Positions 8,268 through 17,566 of a stretch of 64,000 nt of DNA are shown here, one piece after another. This stretch comes from Pseudooctadecabacter jejudonensis (lineage in GTDB: Bacteria > Pseudomonadota > Alphaproteobacteria > Rhodobacterales > Rhodobacteraceae), in contig NZ_FWFT01000001.1 in NCBI RefSeq assembly GCF_900172275.1, positions 124,001 through 188,000 on the forward strand, in the 5' to 3' direction. How positions within the stretch are numbered: position 1 is the stretch's first letter; each line of letters opens with the position of its first letter. The notes under the pieces are model-generated. The model saw only the letters and a list, made by a program, of their open reading frames with translations, made no database searches and was not told the DNA's origin. Made by a program: the position numbers and the translations under genes.

Positions 8268-9542
8268 ATGGTTAAAGTGTTTTTCGCGTCTTGGGCGCTG
8301 TTTTTGGGAATGTTCATGTTGATGGTCGGCAATGGCCTGCAGGGGACACTGCTTGGGGTGCGCGGCGGCCTTGAAGACTTTTCGACCTTTCAGATGTCGA
8401 TTGTCATGTCGGCCTATTTTGCGGGGTTCCTTGGGGGGTCACGTTTGGCGCCGGAGATGATCCGGCGGGTGGGGCATGTGCGTGTCTTTGCGGCGTTGGG
8501 GTCGACCATTTCCGCCGTTTTGATCCTATACCCTGTGCTGGTTGAGGTGTGGGCCTGGACCTTGGGGCGCGTTGTGATCGGGTTTTGTTTCTCGGGCGTT
8601 TATGTGACCGCCGAAAGCTGGCTGAACAATGCGGCGACGAATGAAAACCGCGGGCAATCGCTGTCGCTGTATATGCTGGCGCAGATGTCGGGGATTGTGG
8701 TGGCGCAGGGCATTTTGAGCGTGGGCGACGTGGAAGGGTTCGTGTTGTTCATAATCCCGTCGGTGCTGGTGTCGTTGGCCTTTGCGCCGATTTTGCTGTC
8801 GGTGCAGCCGACGCCTGCGTTTGAGGCCACCAAGCCCATGTCGCTGAAAGATCTGATTGGCGCGTCGCCCCTGGCCTCTGTGGGCATGTTTTTGCTGGGC
8901 GGGGTGTTTGCCGCGCAGTTCGGTATGGTTGCGGTGTTTGGCACGCAAGCGGGGCTGAGCGTGGCGCAAATTTCGTTGTTGGTGTCGGTGATTTACATCG
9001 CGGCCCTTGGGGCGCAGTACCCCATCGGATGGCTGTCGGACCGCATGGATCGCCGCGTGCTGATCATCGGTGTGGCTGCCCTTGGGGCGGGCGGTGCGAT
9101 GCTGGCTTGGGTGGGCGGCACCACCTTCGTGACGTTGTTGATTGGCGCGGCGTTGGTCGGGGGCACGTCGAACCCGCTGTATGCGCTTTATGTGGCCTAT
9201 GCGAACGACTTTCTGGAGCATGAAGAGATGCCCGCAGCCTCTGCCGGGTTCATTTTCATCAACGGGGTTGGCGCGATTATGGGCCCGATCCTGATTGGCT
9301 GGATCATGGGCCGATTTGGCGCCTTTGCCTTTTGGTCTGTGGTGGCTGCATTGATGGCCGCGATGGCGGGCTATGGTTTGCTGCGGATGTTGCAGCGCCC
9401 GAGCGATACGGCGGTCGAAGATCAGGTGTCTTATACGCCGGTTATGGCCAACGCCTCGCCTGTCGCGATGGAGCTTGCGCAGGAAATCTACATCGAGACG
9501 GAGCTGGAGGATATGGCGGAGGAGGACTCTGAGCCGTCCTAA
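8268..9542 (+). CDS. MFS transporter, YcaD-like
   Basis: 424-residue, 12-helix major facilitator. The N-terminal ASWALFLGMFMLMVGNGLQGTL, the MSAYFAGFLGGSR loop and RVVIGFCFSGVYVTAESWLN place it with the YcaD/YfkF group, whose substrates are unknown. The C-terminus is an acidic cytoplasmic tail (ELEDMAEEDSEPS). The frame opens at a GTG at 8259, but the ATG at 8268 is preferred because AGGAAAG lies nine bases upstream. It stands between queA and a DUF924 gene on the same strand with no functional link apparent. Confidence 0.88.
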   Translation: MVKVFFASWALFLGMFMLMVGNGLQGTLLGVRGGLEDFSTFQMSIVMSAYFAGFLGGSRLAPEMIRRVGHVRVFAALGSTISAVLILYPVLVEVWAWTLGRVVIGFCFSGVYVTAESWLNNAATNENRGQSLSLYMLAQMSGIVVAQGILSVGDVEGFVLFIIPSVLVSLAFAPILLSVQPTPAFEATKPMSLKDLIGASPLASVGMFLLGGVFAAQFGMVAVFGTQAGLSVAQISLLVSVIYIAALGAQYPIGWLSDRMDRRVLIIGVAALGAGGAMLAWVGGTTFVTLLIGAALVGGTSNPLYALYVAYANDFLEHEEMPAASAGFIFINGVGAIMGPILIGWIMGRFGAFAFWSVVAALMAAMAGYGLLRMLQRPSDTAVEDQVSYTPVMANASPVAMELAQEIYIETELEDMAEEDSEPS

Positions 9543-9619
9543 CCCCTTGCGCGGAGGGCCTTGGTCTGTAACGGTTTTTGCATGACATTGCTTTGCGACA
9601 GGCTTGGGAGGGCCGCGTG

Positions 9620-10213
9620 ATGGTGAGTGCGGAAGACGTGATCTCATTCTGGATGGAGGAGATCGGGCCCAAGGGGTGGTTTGCGGGCGGTGCGGCGCTG
9701 GATGGCCAGATCCGCGACCGGTTTGAGAGCGCGTGGCAAGAGGCGCGGGAGGGCGCGTGTGGGTTGTGGCTGACATCGCCCAAGGGCGTGCTGGGCTATC
9801 TGATCCTGACCGACCAGCTGCCGCGCAACATGCACCGCGGGACGGCGGATGCCTTTGCCACGGACACATCAGCCCGCGCTGCGGCCAAATTTGCCATTGA
9901 ACGGGATTGGGATTTGCGGGAGGCCGAACCGGCGCGGCAGTTTTTCTATATGCCGCTTATGCATTCGGAGAACCTGATTGATCAGGACAGATGCGTGCGC
10001 CTGATGTCGACCCGCATGCATAAGGACGGCGGCAGTGGCGTGCGTCATGCCTGTGCGCACCGTCTGATCATCCGCCAATTCGGCCGCTTTCCCTTTCGCA
10101 ACGCGGCCCTTGGCCGTCAGACGACACAGGCGGAACAAAGCTGGATGGACGGTGTTGGCTATGCGGGCGCATTGCGCGACGTGGATGCCAAACAGGCCAA
10201 GGGGCCTGCCTGA
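9620..10213 (+). CDS. DUF924 family protein
   Basis: About 197 residues from an ATG at 9620, preceded by GGGAG nine bases upstream; the frame extends back to a TTG at 9578. DUF924 features are clear: VISFWMEEIGPKGWF at the N-terminus, LGYLILTDQLPRNMHRGTA in the centre and FFYMPLMHSENLIDQDRCV. The family is alpha-helical (TPR-like) and of unknown biochemical function. It lies just upstream of lpdA but is separated from it by about 107 bp carrying an operator-like palindrome, so it is probably a separate unit. Confidence 0.9.
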   Translation: MVSAEDVISFWMEEIGPKGWFAGGAALDGQIRDRFESAWQEAREGACGLWLTSPKGVLGYLILTDQLPRNMHRGTADAFATDTSARAAAKFAIERDWDLREAEPARQFFYMPLMHSENLIDQDRCVRLMSTRMHKDGGSGVRHACAHRLIIRQFGRFPFRNAALGRQTTQAEQSWMDGVGYAGALRDVDAKQAKGPA

Positions 10214-10279
10214 TCTGCCAGCCGCGACGATGTTGCATAGCTGGGTTGACCTTTGGTCACTGGCGCGTCCGTCCGAGAT

Positions 10280-10295
10280 AGTTTAATGCTAAACT
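10280..10295. promoter_or_regulatory. Operator-like palindrome AGTTTAATGCTAAACT upstream of lpdA
   Basis: Perfect inverted repeat AGTTTA-ATGC-TAAACT, 25 bp before the lpdA start and just ahead of a strong AGGAGG ribosome site (10308-10313). Its size and composition resemble operators of MarR-type dimeric regulators, but the cognate protein cannot be named. Its position next to the start suggests repression. Confidence 0.5.
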
Positions 10296-10320
10296 AAATT
10301 TTGTTTCAGGAGGATCCGCA

Positions 10321-11715
10321 ATGGCCCAGAACTTTGACATGATCGTAATCGGTGCAGGCCCCGGTGGCTATGTGGCGGCCATTCGCGGCGCACAGCTTGG
10401 TCTGAAGGTGGCCGTGGTCGAACGCGAACATCTGGGCGGGATCTGTTTGAACTGGGGCTGTATTCCAACGAAGGCGATGTTGCGCTCGGCTGAGGTGTTT
10501 CACCTGATGCACCGCGCCAAGGATTTTGGCCTGAAGGCCGATGGCATTGACTATGATCTGCCTGCAGTGGTGAAACGGTCTCGCGGGGTTGCGGGGCAGC
10601 TGTCTGGTGGCATCGGGCATCTGCTGAAGAAAAACAAAGTCACGGTTGTGATGGGGGAGGCCACAATTCCCGCAAAGGGCAAAGTCAGCGTGAAGACCGA
10701 AAAGGGCACCGAAGAGCTGACGGCAAAGAACATCGTGCTGGCCACAGGCGCCCGCGCGCGTGAGTTGCCCGGGCTTGAGGCGGATGGGGATCTGGTGTGG
10801 TTCTACAAGGATGCGTTGCAGCCCAAGCGGATGCCCAAGAAGTTGCTTGTCATCGGGTCAGGTGCCATTGGCATTGAATTTGCGAGCTTTTACAACACCT
10901 TGGGCGCAGACACGACTGTGGTTGAGGTGATGGACCGCGTTCTGCCGGTTGAGGACGAAGAGATCAGCGCCTTTGCCAAGAAGGCCTTTGTCAAACAGGG
11001 CATGAAGATCATGGAGAAATCCATGGTCAAGCAGTTGGACCGGGGCAAAGGAACCGTCACTGCCCATATTGAAAGCAACGGCAAGGTCGAGAAGATGGAG
11101 TTTGATACCGTCATTTCGGCTGTGGGGATCGTGGGCAATGTCGAGGGTCTTGGCCTTGAGGAGTTGGGCGTCAAGATCGACCGGACCCATGTGGTGACAG
11201 ATGAATATTGCCGTACGGGTGTTGAGGGGCTTTTTGCCATTGGCGACATCGCAGGCGCGCCTTGGCTGGCGCATAAGGCCTCCCATGAGGGGGTGATGGT
11301 CGCGGATCTGATCGGTGGGCAGAACAATGTCCATCCGGTGAAACCCGAAAGCATTGCGGGCTGCACCTATTGTCACCCGCAGGTGGCCAGCGTTGGCTTC
11401 ACCGAGGCGCAGGCCAAGGAAAAGGGGTTCAAGATCAAGGTGGGTCGTTTCCCCTTTATCGGCAACGGCAAGGCGATTGCCTTGGGGGAACCTGAGGGGA
11501 TGGTGAAGACGATCTTTGACGAAAAGACGGGTGAGCTGTTGGGGGCCCATATGGTCGGCGCTGAAGTGACCGAAATGATCCAAGGCTATGTCATCGGTCG
11601 CAAGTTGGAGACGACCGAAGAGGACCTGATGGAAACGGTCTTCCCGCATCCGACCCTGTCCGAGATGATGCATGAAAGCGTGCTGGACGCCTATGACCGT
11701 GTCATCCATATGTGA
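10321..11715 (+). CDS. lpdA: Dihydrolipoyl dehydrogenase (E3)
   Basis: 464-residue FAD-dependent E3 subunit reoxidising dihydrolipoamide in 2-oxo-acid dehydrogenase complexes. Visible features: FAD-binding GAGPGG (11-16), redox-active disulfide in GGICLNWGCIPTKAM (Cys42, Cys47), NAD-binding GSGAIG, second FAD motif GLFAIGDIAG and the C-terminal His-Glu pair in FPHPTLSEMMHE. There is a strong AGGAGG site seven bases before the ATG. No E1 or E2 gene is adjacent, so it may be a free-standing E3 shared by several complexes or a paralogue under its own control. Two AT-rich palindromes follow the gene. Confidence 0.96.
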   Translation: MAQNFDMIVIGAGPGGYVAAIRGAQLGLKVAVVEREHLGGICLNWGCIPTKAMLRSAEVFHLMHRAKDFGLKADGIDYDLPAVVKRSRGVAGQLSGGIGHLLKKNKVTVVMGEATIPAKGKVSVKTEKGTEELTAKNIVLATGARARELPGLEADGDLVWFYKDALQPKRMPKKLLVIGSGAIGIEFASFYNTLGADTTVVEVMDRVLPVEDEEISAFAKKAFVKQGMKIMEKSMVKQLDRGKGTVTAHIESNGKVEKMEFDTVISAVGIVGNVEGLGLEELGVKIDRTHVVTDEYCRTGVEGLFAIGDIAGAPWLAHKASHEGVMVADLIGGQNNVHPVKPESIAGCTYCHPQVASVGFTEAQAKEKGFKIKVGRFPFIGNGKAIALGEPEGMVKTIFDEKTGELLGAHMVGAEVTEMIQGYVIGRKLETTEEDLMETVFPHPTLSEMMHESVLDAYDRVIHM

Positions 11716-11720
11716 TGTGG

Positions 11721-11740
11721 GCAAAATTCCGGAATTTTGC
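11721..11740. repeat. AT-rich perfect palindrome P1
   Basis: GCAAAATTCCGGAATTTTGC, a 20-bp perfect palindrome five bases after the lpdA stop codon. The same core recurs at 11749 and 23591 and, in related form, at 33884 and 33952. It may act as a transcription terminator or as a repeat-borne protein site. Confidence 0.75.
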
Positions 11741-11748
11741 CACGGGAA

Positions 11749-11768
11749 ACAAAATTCCGGAATTTTGT
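11749..11768. repeat. AT-rich perfect palindrome P2
   Basis: ACAAAATTCCGGAATTTTGT, a second perfect palindrome eight bases beyond P1. It shares the 18-bp core except for its outermost bases. It lies in the short gap between lpdA and the next MFS gene. Confidence 0.75.
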
Positions 11769-11806
11769 TGATTGCCCCTTAACTGTTGCAGGCGTAGCGG
11801 TGGGGC

Positions 11807-12949
11807 ATGACGCGCTCTTCCACACATTGGCCGCTGATTGCGCTGCTTTGGGCAACGGGTCTTTTGGCTGCGGCGCAATTTGCCAAACTGACCCTGACGA
11901 TTGACACGTTGAACGGCCTTTACGCAGGCGCGCCGGTGCCTTTGGCGGTGTCGGCGGTGTCTGTCGTTGGGATCATCGGGGGGGCTGTGTCGGGCTTTCT
12001 TGTGGGGCGGTTCGGGGCGCGGCGTGTGGTGCTGTGGTCCGTGACACTGTCGGCGGTGCTGTCGTTGATCCAGGGGCTGCCCATGGGATTTGTGGCCTTT
12101 ATGGTGACACGACTTCTTGAAGGGTTCGGCCACCTTATGTTGGTTGTTGCTTTGCCCACGATGATGGTGGTCCTGGCCAAACCAACCCATAAACCTGTGG
12201 TTATGGGGCTTTGGGGAACCTTTTTCGGCGTGGGGTATGCCATTCTCGGCCTCATTGTACCGCCGGTAGAGGCCTGGGGAGGCGTGGGGGCAGTTTACGT
12301 GGGGCATGGTCTTTTGCTGGCGGCGGTTTTGCCTGTTCTGATTTTGGCGCTGCCCCGCGTCATGGCCACCCGCACGCCGTTGCCCAAGTTGATCCCGTTG
12401 CACCGTGCAATTTATTCCACGCCCCGATATTTCGCGCCGGGCATCGGGCACGGCATCTACACGTCCATCTTTATTGCGGTGGTGGCGTTTTTACCGACTG
12501 CGCTGGATGCGATGTGGTTGGTGGTGGCTTTGCCACTGACCAACCTGAGCGGGACGTTTGTATCGGGGTTTGTGGCGCAGCGCGTCCCTGCGTCGCGGGT
12601 GTCGGTGGCGGGGTTCATCATCGCGGGCGTGCTGTTTGCGCTGATGGCGGTCACGGCTTCGCCGTGGGTCGCATTGGCTGCGTTGTTTTTCACCGGGCTG
12701 ACGGCTGGGGCGAATTTTGCGGCGGTGCCGGAATTCAACACCGATCCGCAGGATCAGGCGCGGTCAAACGGGGCAATGGCGCAGGTGGGCAATATGGGCA
12801 CCTTTGCGGGCACGCCTTTGTTCGCGCTTGTTGCGGGCAGCCTGTGGGGCATTGCTGGGATGGCCATTTCGATCTGTGTCTGTGGTGCCGTTATGGGGGG
12901 CTGGGCCTACCGTGCCGCACGGCGGGACGCCGTTTTGCACGCCGCCTGA
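11807..12949 (+). CDS. MFS transporter, CynX/NimT-like
   Basis: 380-residue membrane protein with about twelve hydrophobic segments and the MFS loop motif VGRFGARRVVLWS after helix 2. The arrangement of short loops and the N-terminal HWPLIALLWATGLLAAAQFAKL look like the cyanate/nitroimidazole (CynX/NimT) branch. Its substrate is unknown. ATG at 11807 with a GGTGGGG ribosome site. It is a single gene between lpdA and the YceI gene and has no metabolic neighbour that suggests a substrate. Confidence 0.82.
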   Translation: MTRSSTHWPLIALLWATGLLAAAQFAKLTLTIDTLNGLYAGAPVPLAVSAVSVVGIIGGAVSGFLVGRFGARRVVLWSVTLSAVLSLIQGLPMGFVAFMVTRLLEGFGHLMLVVALPTMMVVLAKPTHKPVVMGLWGTFFGVGYAILGLIVPPVEAWGGVGAVYVGHGLLLAAVLPVLILALPRVMATRTPLPKLIPLHRAIYSTPRYFAPGIGHGIYTSIFIAVVAFLPTALDAMWLVVALPLTNLSGTFVSGFVAQRVPASRVSVAGFIIAGVLFALMAVTASPWVALAALFFTGLTAGANFAAVPEFNTDPQDQARSNGAMAQVGNMGTFAGTPLFALVAGSLWGIAGMAISICVCGAVMGGWAYRAARRDAVLHAA

Positions 12950-13060
12950 CGGGCGCCTCTTTTTACTGGAAAAACGTTGATGTGAGTGAATAGGGGGTGC
13001 CCCGTCACTTCGCTGCGAGAGGCGTAGATCTGGGCCGCATCGCCCGCCATCTTGATCTGC

Positions 13061-13636
13061 ATGACACATACATTCACAAAACGCGCCGTTTTGGGCGCTC
13101 TGCTTTCGACCCCGTTTGTCAACCTGGCCCAGGCCGCGACACGGGATTTTCGTTTGGACACAAGCCGCAGCGAGGTGCGGTTTACCTATTATCTGGAAGG
13201 ATCACCGGGCCATTGTTCGATTGACGTCTCAGACGCGCAGTTTCGCGTGGATTTGGCCGATCTGGGTCGGTCGTCCGTGCGGGTGGCGCTGAACCCGCGC
13301 ACGATCCGCGCAGGGTTTTTACCCGCCACCGAAGCGTTGAAAGGGGCGAAGTTGCTGGACGCGCGTCGCTTTCCAAGCATCAGTTTTGAAAGCCAATCCA
13401 TTCAGCCCAGCGGTGCAGGCGGGGCAATCAGCGGGGATCTGAACATCAAGGGAACCTCGCGGCGTGAAAACTTCCGCGCGCAATTCATCAATGCCGTGCC
13501 CACGCCGGATGCGACGTCCTTTGGCATTCAGATGTCCGGCATGGTGGACCGTCACGCCTATGGCGTTTCGGGGTTTTCCAGCTTCGTGGGGCCGCGCGTG
13601 GACTTTCGGATCAGGGCCTATTTGTCCGCTGTCTAA
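13061..13636 (+). CDS. Periplasmic YceI family protein
   Basis: 191-residue YceI/lipocalin-like protein with a signal peptide (TFTKRAVLGALLSTPFVNLAQA, cut after AQA). The mature part shows family landmarks DTSRSEVRFTYYLEGSPG, FLPATEALKGAKLLDARRFPSISFES and GDLNIKGTSRREN. YceI proteins bind isoprenoid-like or amphiphilic molecules in the periplasm; the ligand here is unknown. ATG at 13061 chosen over an in-frame TTG at 13052 because it puts the signal peptide in register. Confidence 0.88.
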   Translation: MTHTFTKRAVLGALLSTPFVNLAQAATRDFRLDTSRSEVRFTYYLEGSPGHCSIDVSDAQFRVDLADLGRSSVRVALNPRTIRAGFLPATEALKGAKLLDARRFPSISFESQSIQPSGAGGAISGDLNIKGTSRRENFRAQFINAVPTPDATSFGIQMSGMVDRHAYGVSGFSSFVGPRVDFRIRAYLSAV

Positions 13637-13705
13637 GGAGGCGGCTGCGATTTCACCCAGCGTAGGCGACAGAAATGTTTGCCAGTGGTGTTAATTCTTT
13701 CTTAT

Positions 13706-13720
13706 GTTCTTTATATGTTC
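13706..13720 (+). promoter_or_regulatory. LexA (SOS) box upstream of uvrA
   Basis: GTTC-TTTATAT-GTTC fits the alphaproteobacterial LexA direct-repeat consensus GTTC-N7-GTTC exactly. It lies 67 bp before the chosen uvrA start, within a promoter-like AT-rich stretch. A matching box lies at lexA itself (63377-63391). Confidence 0.85.
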
Positions 13721-13786
13721 TAGCGCCCCACTGGTCACGGCCGGTGGGGTTGCTATGTGGTGACACAAGACATTTGGGGGCCCGAA

Positions 13787-16657
13787 ATGGCAGAGCTGAA
13801 GAACATCGAAGTGCGCGGTGCGCGCGAACACAACCTCAAAGGCATCGACGTGGACATTCCGCGCGATCAGCTTGTGGTGATCACGGGTCTGTCGGGGTCG
13901 GGCAAATCGAGCCTCGCGTTTGATACGATCTATGCCGAAGGGCAACGCCGCTATGTGGAATCGCTGTCGGCCTATGCGCGGCAGTTCCTTGATATGATGG
14001 AAAAGCCCGATGTTGATCACATTGCGGGGCTGTCCCCGGCGATTTCCATTGAACAGAAAACCACCAGTAAAAACCCGCGGTCAACCGTGGGGACAGTGAC
14101 GGAAATTTACGACTACATGCGTTTGCTGTTTGCCCGCGTGGGCACGCCGTATTCGCCCGCCACCGGTTTGCCGATTGAGGCGCAGCAGGTGCAAGACATG
14201 GTCGACCGTGTGATGGACATGGAAGAGGGCATGCGCGGCTATCTTCTGGCCCCGATCATCCGCGACCGCAAAGGGGAGTATCGCAAGGAATTTCTTGAAC
14301 TGCGCAAGCAGGGCTTTCAGCGGGTGAAGGTCGACGGGGCGTTCTACGATCTTGATGAGCCACCGACCCTAGACAAGAAATTCCGCCATGACATCGACGT
14401 TGTGGTGGACCGCATCGTTGTGCGTGAGGGGTTGGAGACACGGTTGGCCGACAGTTTCCGCACGGCCCTCGATCTGGCCGATGGCATTGCGATCCTTGAG
14501 ACTGCGCCAAAGGAAGGCGATCCTGAACGGTTTACGTTCTCGGAAAACTTCGCCTGTCCTGAATCCGGCTTTACCATTCCTGAGATTGAACCGCGTCTGT
14601 TTTCGTTCAACGCGCCTTTTGGGGCCTGTCCGTCCTGTGACGGTTTGGGGGTTGAGCTGTTTTTTGACGAACGGTTGGTGGTGCCCGACCAGACGTTGAA
14701 AATCTCTGACGGGGCGCTGGCGCCTTGGCGCAAAGGTAAAAGCCCGTATTTCTTACAAACGATTGAGGCCATCGCCAAACATTACGAGTTTGACAAGAAC
14801 GCCCGGTGGAAGGATTTGCCGGCCTTTGTCCAACAGGTGTTTCTGTATGGGTCCGGCGATGAAGAGATCAAGTTTCGCTATGACGAAGGGGGCCGCGTCT
14901 ATGAGGTGAAACGCGCGTTTGAGGGTGTCGTGCCCAACATGGAGCGCCGCTACCGCGAGACGGACAGCAACTGGATCCGCGAGGAATTCGAACGCTACCA
15001 AAACAACCGGTCCTGTGGGACGTGCGGCGGCTATCGTTTGCGAGAAGAGGCCTTGGCCGTCAAAATCGGGTCCAGTGATGCGCTGTTGCACGTGGGTCAG
15101 GTGGTGCAGATGTCCATCCGCGAAGCCTTCGATTGGTGCGAGGCCGTGCCCGCGGCGCTGACCAAACAAAAGAACGAAATTGCGCGGGCGATCCTGAAGG
15201 AAATTCGCGAACGTCTTGGGTTCCTGAACAACGTGGGGCTGGAATATCTGACGTTGTCGCGCAATGCGGGCACCTTGTCGGGGGGCGAAAGCCAGCGTAT
15301 TAGGTTGGCCAGTCAGATCGGATCAGGCCTGACCGGGGTTTTGTATGTGTTGGACGAGCCGTCGATTGGCCTTCACCAGCGCGACAATGACCGGCTGTTG
15401 ACCACCCTGAAAAACCTACGCGATCAGGGCAATACGGTGATTGTCGTTGAACACGACGAAGAGGCCGTGCGCGAGGCGGATTATGTCTTTGACATCGGGC
15501 CGGGGGCAGGGGTGCACGGGGGCCAGGTCGTCGCCAAGGGCACCCCGGCTGAGATTATCGCGAACCCTGACAGCATCACCGGCGATTATCTCGCTGGACG
15601 GCGCGAAATTTCGGTGCCGGCCAAGCGACGCAAGGGCAACAAGAAAAAGCTGACCGTGAAGAAGGCCACCGGCAACAACCTGCAAAACGTGACGGTGGAT
15701 TTCCCGTTGGGCAAGTTTGTGTGCGTGACCGGCGTTTCGGGCGGCGGCAAGTCGACCCTCACGATTGAGACCTTGTTCAAGACGGCGTCGATGGCGCTGA
15801 ACGGGGCACGGCAGACGCCTGCACCTTGTGAGACGATCAAAGGGTTGGAGCATCTGGATAAGGTGATCGATATCGACCAACGCCCCATCGGGCGCACGCC
15901 GCGGTCAAACCCTGCCACCTACACCGGTGCGTTCACGCCCATCCGCGATTGGTTCGCGGGCCTGCCGGAGGCCAAGGCGCGCGGCTATAAGCCGGGGCGG
16001 TTTTCATTCAACGTCAAAGGTGGGCGCTGTGAGGCCTGTCAGGGTGACGGTGTGATCAAGATCGAGATGCACTTCCTGCCTGACGTCTATGTGGAGTGCG
16101 AGACCTGCAAGGGCAAACGGTACAACCGCGAGACATTGGAGATTCAGTTCAAAGGCAAATCAATCGCTGATGTGCTGGATATGACCGTCGAAGACGCGCA
16201 AGCATTCTTTAAGGCCGTGCCGAGCATTCGTGAGAAGATGGACGCGCTGATGCGGGTCGGTCTGGGCTACATCAAGGTGGGCCAGCAGGCGACGACGCTG
16301 TCCGGTGGTGAGGCGCAGCGGGTGAAATTGTCAAAGGAACTGGCAAAAAGATCCACGGGGCGGACGCTGTATATTCTGGATGAACCGACGACCGGACTTC
16401 ATTTTGAAGACGTGCGTAAGCTGTTGGAAGTGCTGCATGAATTGGTCGAGGGCGGCAATACTGTTGTGGTGATTGAACACAACTTGGACGTGGTCAAAAC
16501 CGCCGATTGGATCATCGACGTCGGCCCCGAAGGCGGTGATGGCGGTGGCACGATTGTGGCGACCGGAACGCCGGAAAAAGTGGCTGACGTCGCGGAGAGC
16601 CACACAGGCCGCTATCTGAAACCGATGCTGTCCCCACGGGACGTGGCGGCAGAATAG
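13787..16657 (+). CDS. uvrA: Excinuclease ABC subunit A
   Basis: 956-residue DNA-damage sensor of nucleotide excision repair. Two ABC modules are visible: Walker [10 protein letters not shown] (34-42) and GVSGGGKST, with signatures [11 protein letters not shown] and [11 protein letters not shown] and Walker [12 protein letters not shown] and [11 protein letters not shown]. Zinc-finger cysteine pairs occur in [16 protein letters not shown] and [19 protein letters not shown] at 13787 ([17 protein letters not shown]) preferred over the GTG at 13757 from family starts. An SOS box lies upstream. The dispersed repeat copy B directly after the stop has a GC hairpin plus T7 and probably terminates the transcript. 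Confidence 0.97.
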   Translation: MAELKNIEVRGAREHNLKGIDVDIPRDQLVVITGLSGSGKSSLAFDTIYAEGQRRYVESLSAYARQFLDMMEKPDVDHIAGLSPAISIEQKTTSKNPRSTVGTVTEIYDYMRLLFARVGTPYSPATGLPIEAQQVQDMVDRVMDMEEGMRGYLLAPIIRDRKGEYRKEFLELRKQGFQRVKVDGAFYDLDEPPTLDKKFRHDIDVVVDRIVVREGLETRLADSFRTALDLADGIAILETAPKEGDPERFTFSENFACPESGFTIPEIEPRLFSFNAPFGACPSCDGLGVELFFDERLVVPDQTLKISDGALAPWRKGKSPYFLQTIEAIAKHYEFDKNARWKDLPAFVQQVFLYGSGDEEIKFRYDEGGRVYEVKRAFEGVVPNMERRYRETDSNWIREEFERYQNNRSCGTCGGYRLREEALAVKIGSSDALLHVGQVVQMSIREAFDWCEAVPAALTKQKNEIARAILKEIRERLGFLNNVGLEYLTLSRNAGTLSGGESQRIRLASQIGSGLTGVLYVLDEPSIGLHQRDNDRLLTTLKNLRDQGNTVIVVEHDEEAVREADYVFDIGPGAGVHGGQVVAKGTPAEIIANPDSITGDYLAGRREISVPAKRRKGNKKKLTVKKATGNNLQNVTVDFPLGKFVCVTGVSGGGKSTLTIETLFKTASMALNGARQTPAPCETIKGLEHLDKVIDIDQRPIGRTPRSNPATYTGAFTPIRDWFAGLPEAKARGYKPGRFSFNVKGGRCEACQGDGVIKIEMHFLPDVYVECETCKGKRYNRETLEIQFKGKSIADVLDMTVEDAQAFFKAVPSIREKMDALMRVGLGYIKVGQQATTLSGGEAQRVKLSKELAKRSTGRTLYILDEPTTGLHFEDVRKLLEVLHELVEGGNTVVVIEHNLDVVKTADWIIDVGPEGGDGGGTIVATGTPEKVADVAESHTGRYLKPMLSPRDVAAE

Positions 16658-16660
16658 GCG

Positions 16661-16700
16661 GGCCCTGCGGGGCGAGTTTTTTTGGTCAGATGAAGGGGGG
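16661..16700 (+). repeat. Dispersed terminator-tailed repeat, copy B
   Basis: 40-bp unit with a GC hairpin head (GGCCCTGCGGGGC), GAG plus a T7 run, then the conserved tail GGTCAGATGAAGGGGGG. It follows uvrA by three bases and can act as its terminator. It is identical over 40 bp to copy C at 18609-18648 on the other strand; together they enclose the mmsB/hydrolase pair. Confidence 0.9.
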
Positions 16701-16702
16701 TG

Positions 16703-17566
16703 TCAGTCCTTATCTGTCAGGAGGGTGAGCATGGCCGAGAAATCCATGCCGCCCATGCCGCTGAGTTCGACCATATCCGCATAAAGGTCTGTCGCGCGAT
16801 CGCCCAGCGGGGTGGTGGCGCCTGAGGTTTGTGCGGCATGCTGTGCAAGTCGCAGATCTTTGAGCATAAGGGTCGCAGAAAACCCCGGGATATAGGAATT
16901 GTCGGCGGGGCTTTCGGGCCCCACGCCAGGGGCAGGGCAGTAGGTGTTCATGGACCAGCTTTGCCCCGATGACGTGCTGACCACGTCAAACATGGACTGG
17001 CGATCAAGGCCCAGTTTGTCGGCCAGGGCGAACGCTTCGCAGGTTGCGATCATTGTCGCGCCGAGGATCATGTTGTTGCAGATCTTGGCGGCCTGACCGG
17101 CGCCCGCTTCGCCGCAATGGACGGCTTTTTGGCCCATGATCTCAAACAGCGGTTTGGCCATGGCAAAAGCAGTGTCGCGGCCGCCAGCCATGAACGTGAG
17201 CGTGCCATTGGTGGCCCCGCCGATCCCGCCTGAGACAGGTGCATCCACGGCATGCAGGCCGAGGGTCTGCGCCGCAGTCGCCACGGCGCGGGCGCTGTCC
17301 ACATCGATCGTTGAGCAATCCAGATGCAAGCTGCCTTGGCGCATAGCGGCGTGGATTTCGGCGGCCACGGCGCGCAGGATATCGCCGTTTGGCAACATGG
17401 TGATGGCAACATCGGCCTGTGCCACAGCCTCAGCCGCGGAGGAGGCGAGGGGGATGTCATCGGGGGTTGCGACAGGGTCATACCCCATGACGGAATGGCC
17501 CGCTGCGATCAGGCAGCGCGCCATGGGGGCGCCCATGTTTCCTAGTCCGATGAAAGCGATGGTCAT
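16703..17566 (-). CDS. mmsB: 3-hydroxyisobutyrate dehydrogenase
   Basis: 287-residue NAD-dependent beta-hydroxyacid dehydrogenase converting 3-hydroxyisobutyrate to methylmalonate semialdehyde in valine breakdown. Visible: N-terminal Rossmann GLGNMGAPMARCL, the substrate-site DAPVSGGIGGATNGTL and the catalytic-lysine region GEAGAGQAAKICNNM. Length is normal. Its ATG overlaps the TGA of the upstream hydrolase gene by four bases (ATGA), showing co-translation. The product is the substrate of MmsA, encoded 2.4 kb further along the same strand. Confidence 0.95.
   Translation of the reverse strand: MTIAFIGLGNMGAPMARCLIAAGHSVMGYDPVATPDDIPLASSAAEAVAQADVAITMLPNGDILRAVAAEIHAAMRQGSLHLDCSTIDVDSARAVATAAQTLGLHAVDAPVSGGIGGATNGTLTFMAGGRDTAFAMAKPLFEIMGQKAVHCGEAGAGQAAKICNNMILGATMIATCEAFALADKLGLDRQSMFDVVSTSSGQSWSMNTYCPAPGVGPESPADNSYIPGFSATLMLKDLRLAQHAAQTSGATTPLGDRATDLYADMVELSGMGGMDFSAMLTLLTDKD

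Noticed and set aside
8526-9869. 447-codon minus-strand frame opposite the first MFS gene and the DUF924 gene
   Set aside because: Spans two real genes in antisense, composition dominated by Arg/His/Pro/Gln, no start signal.
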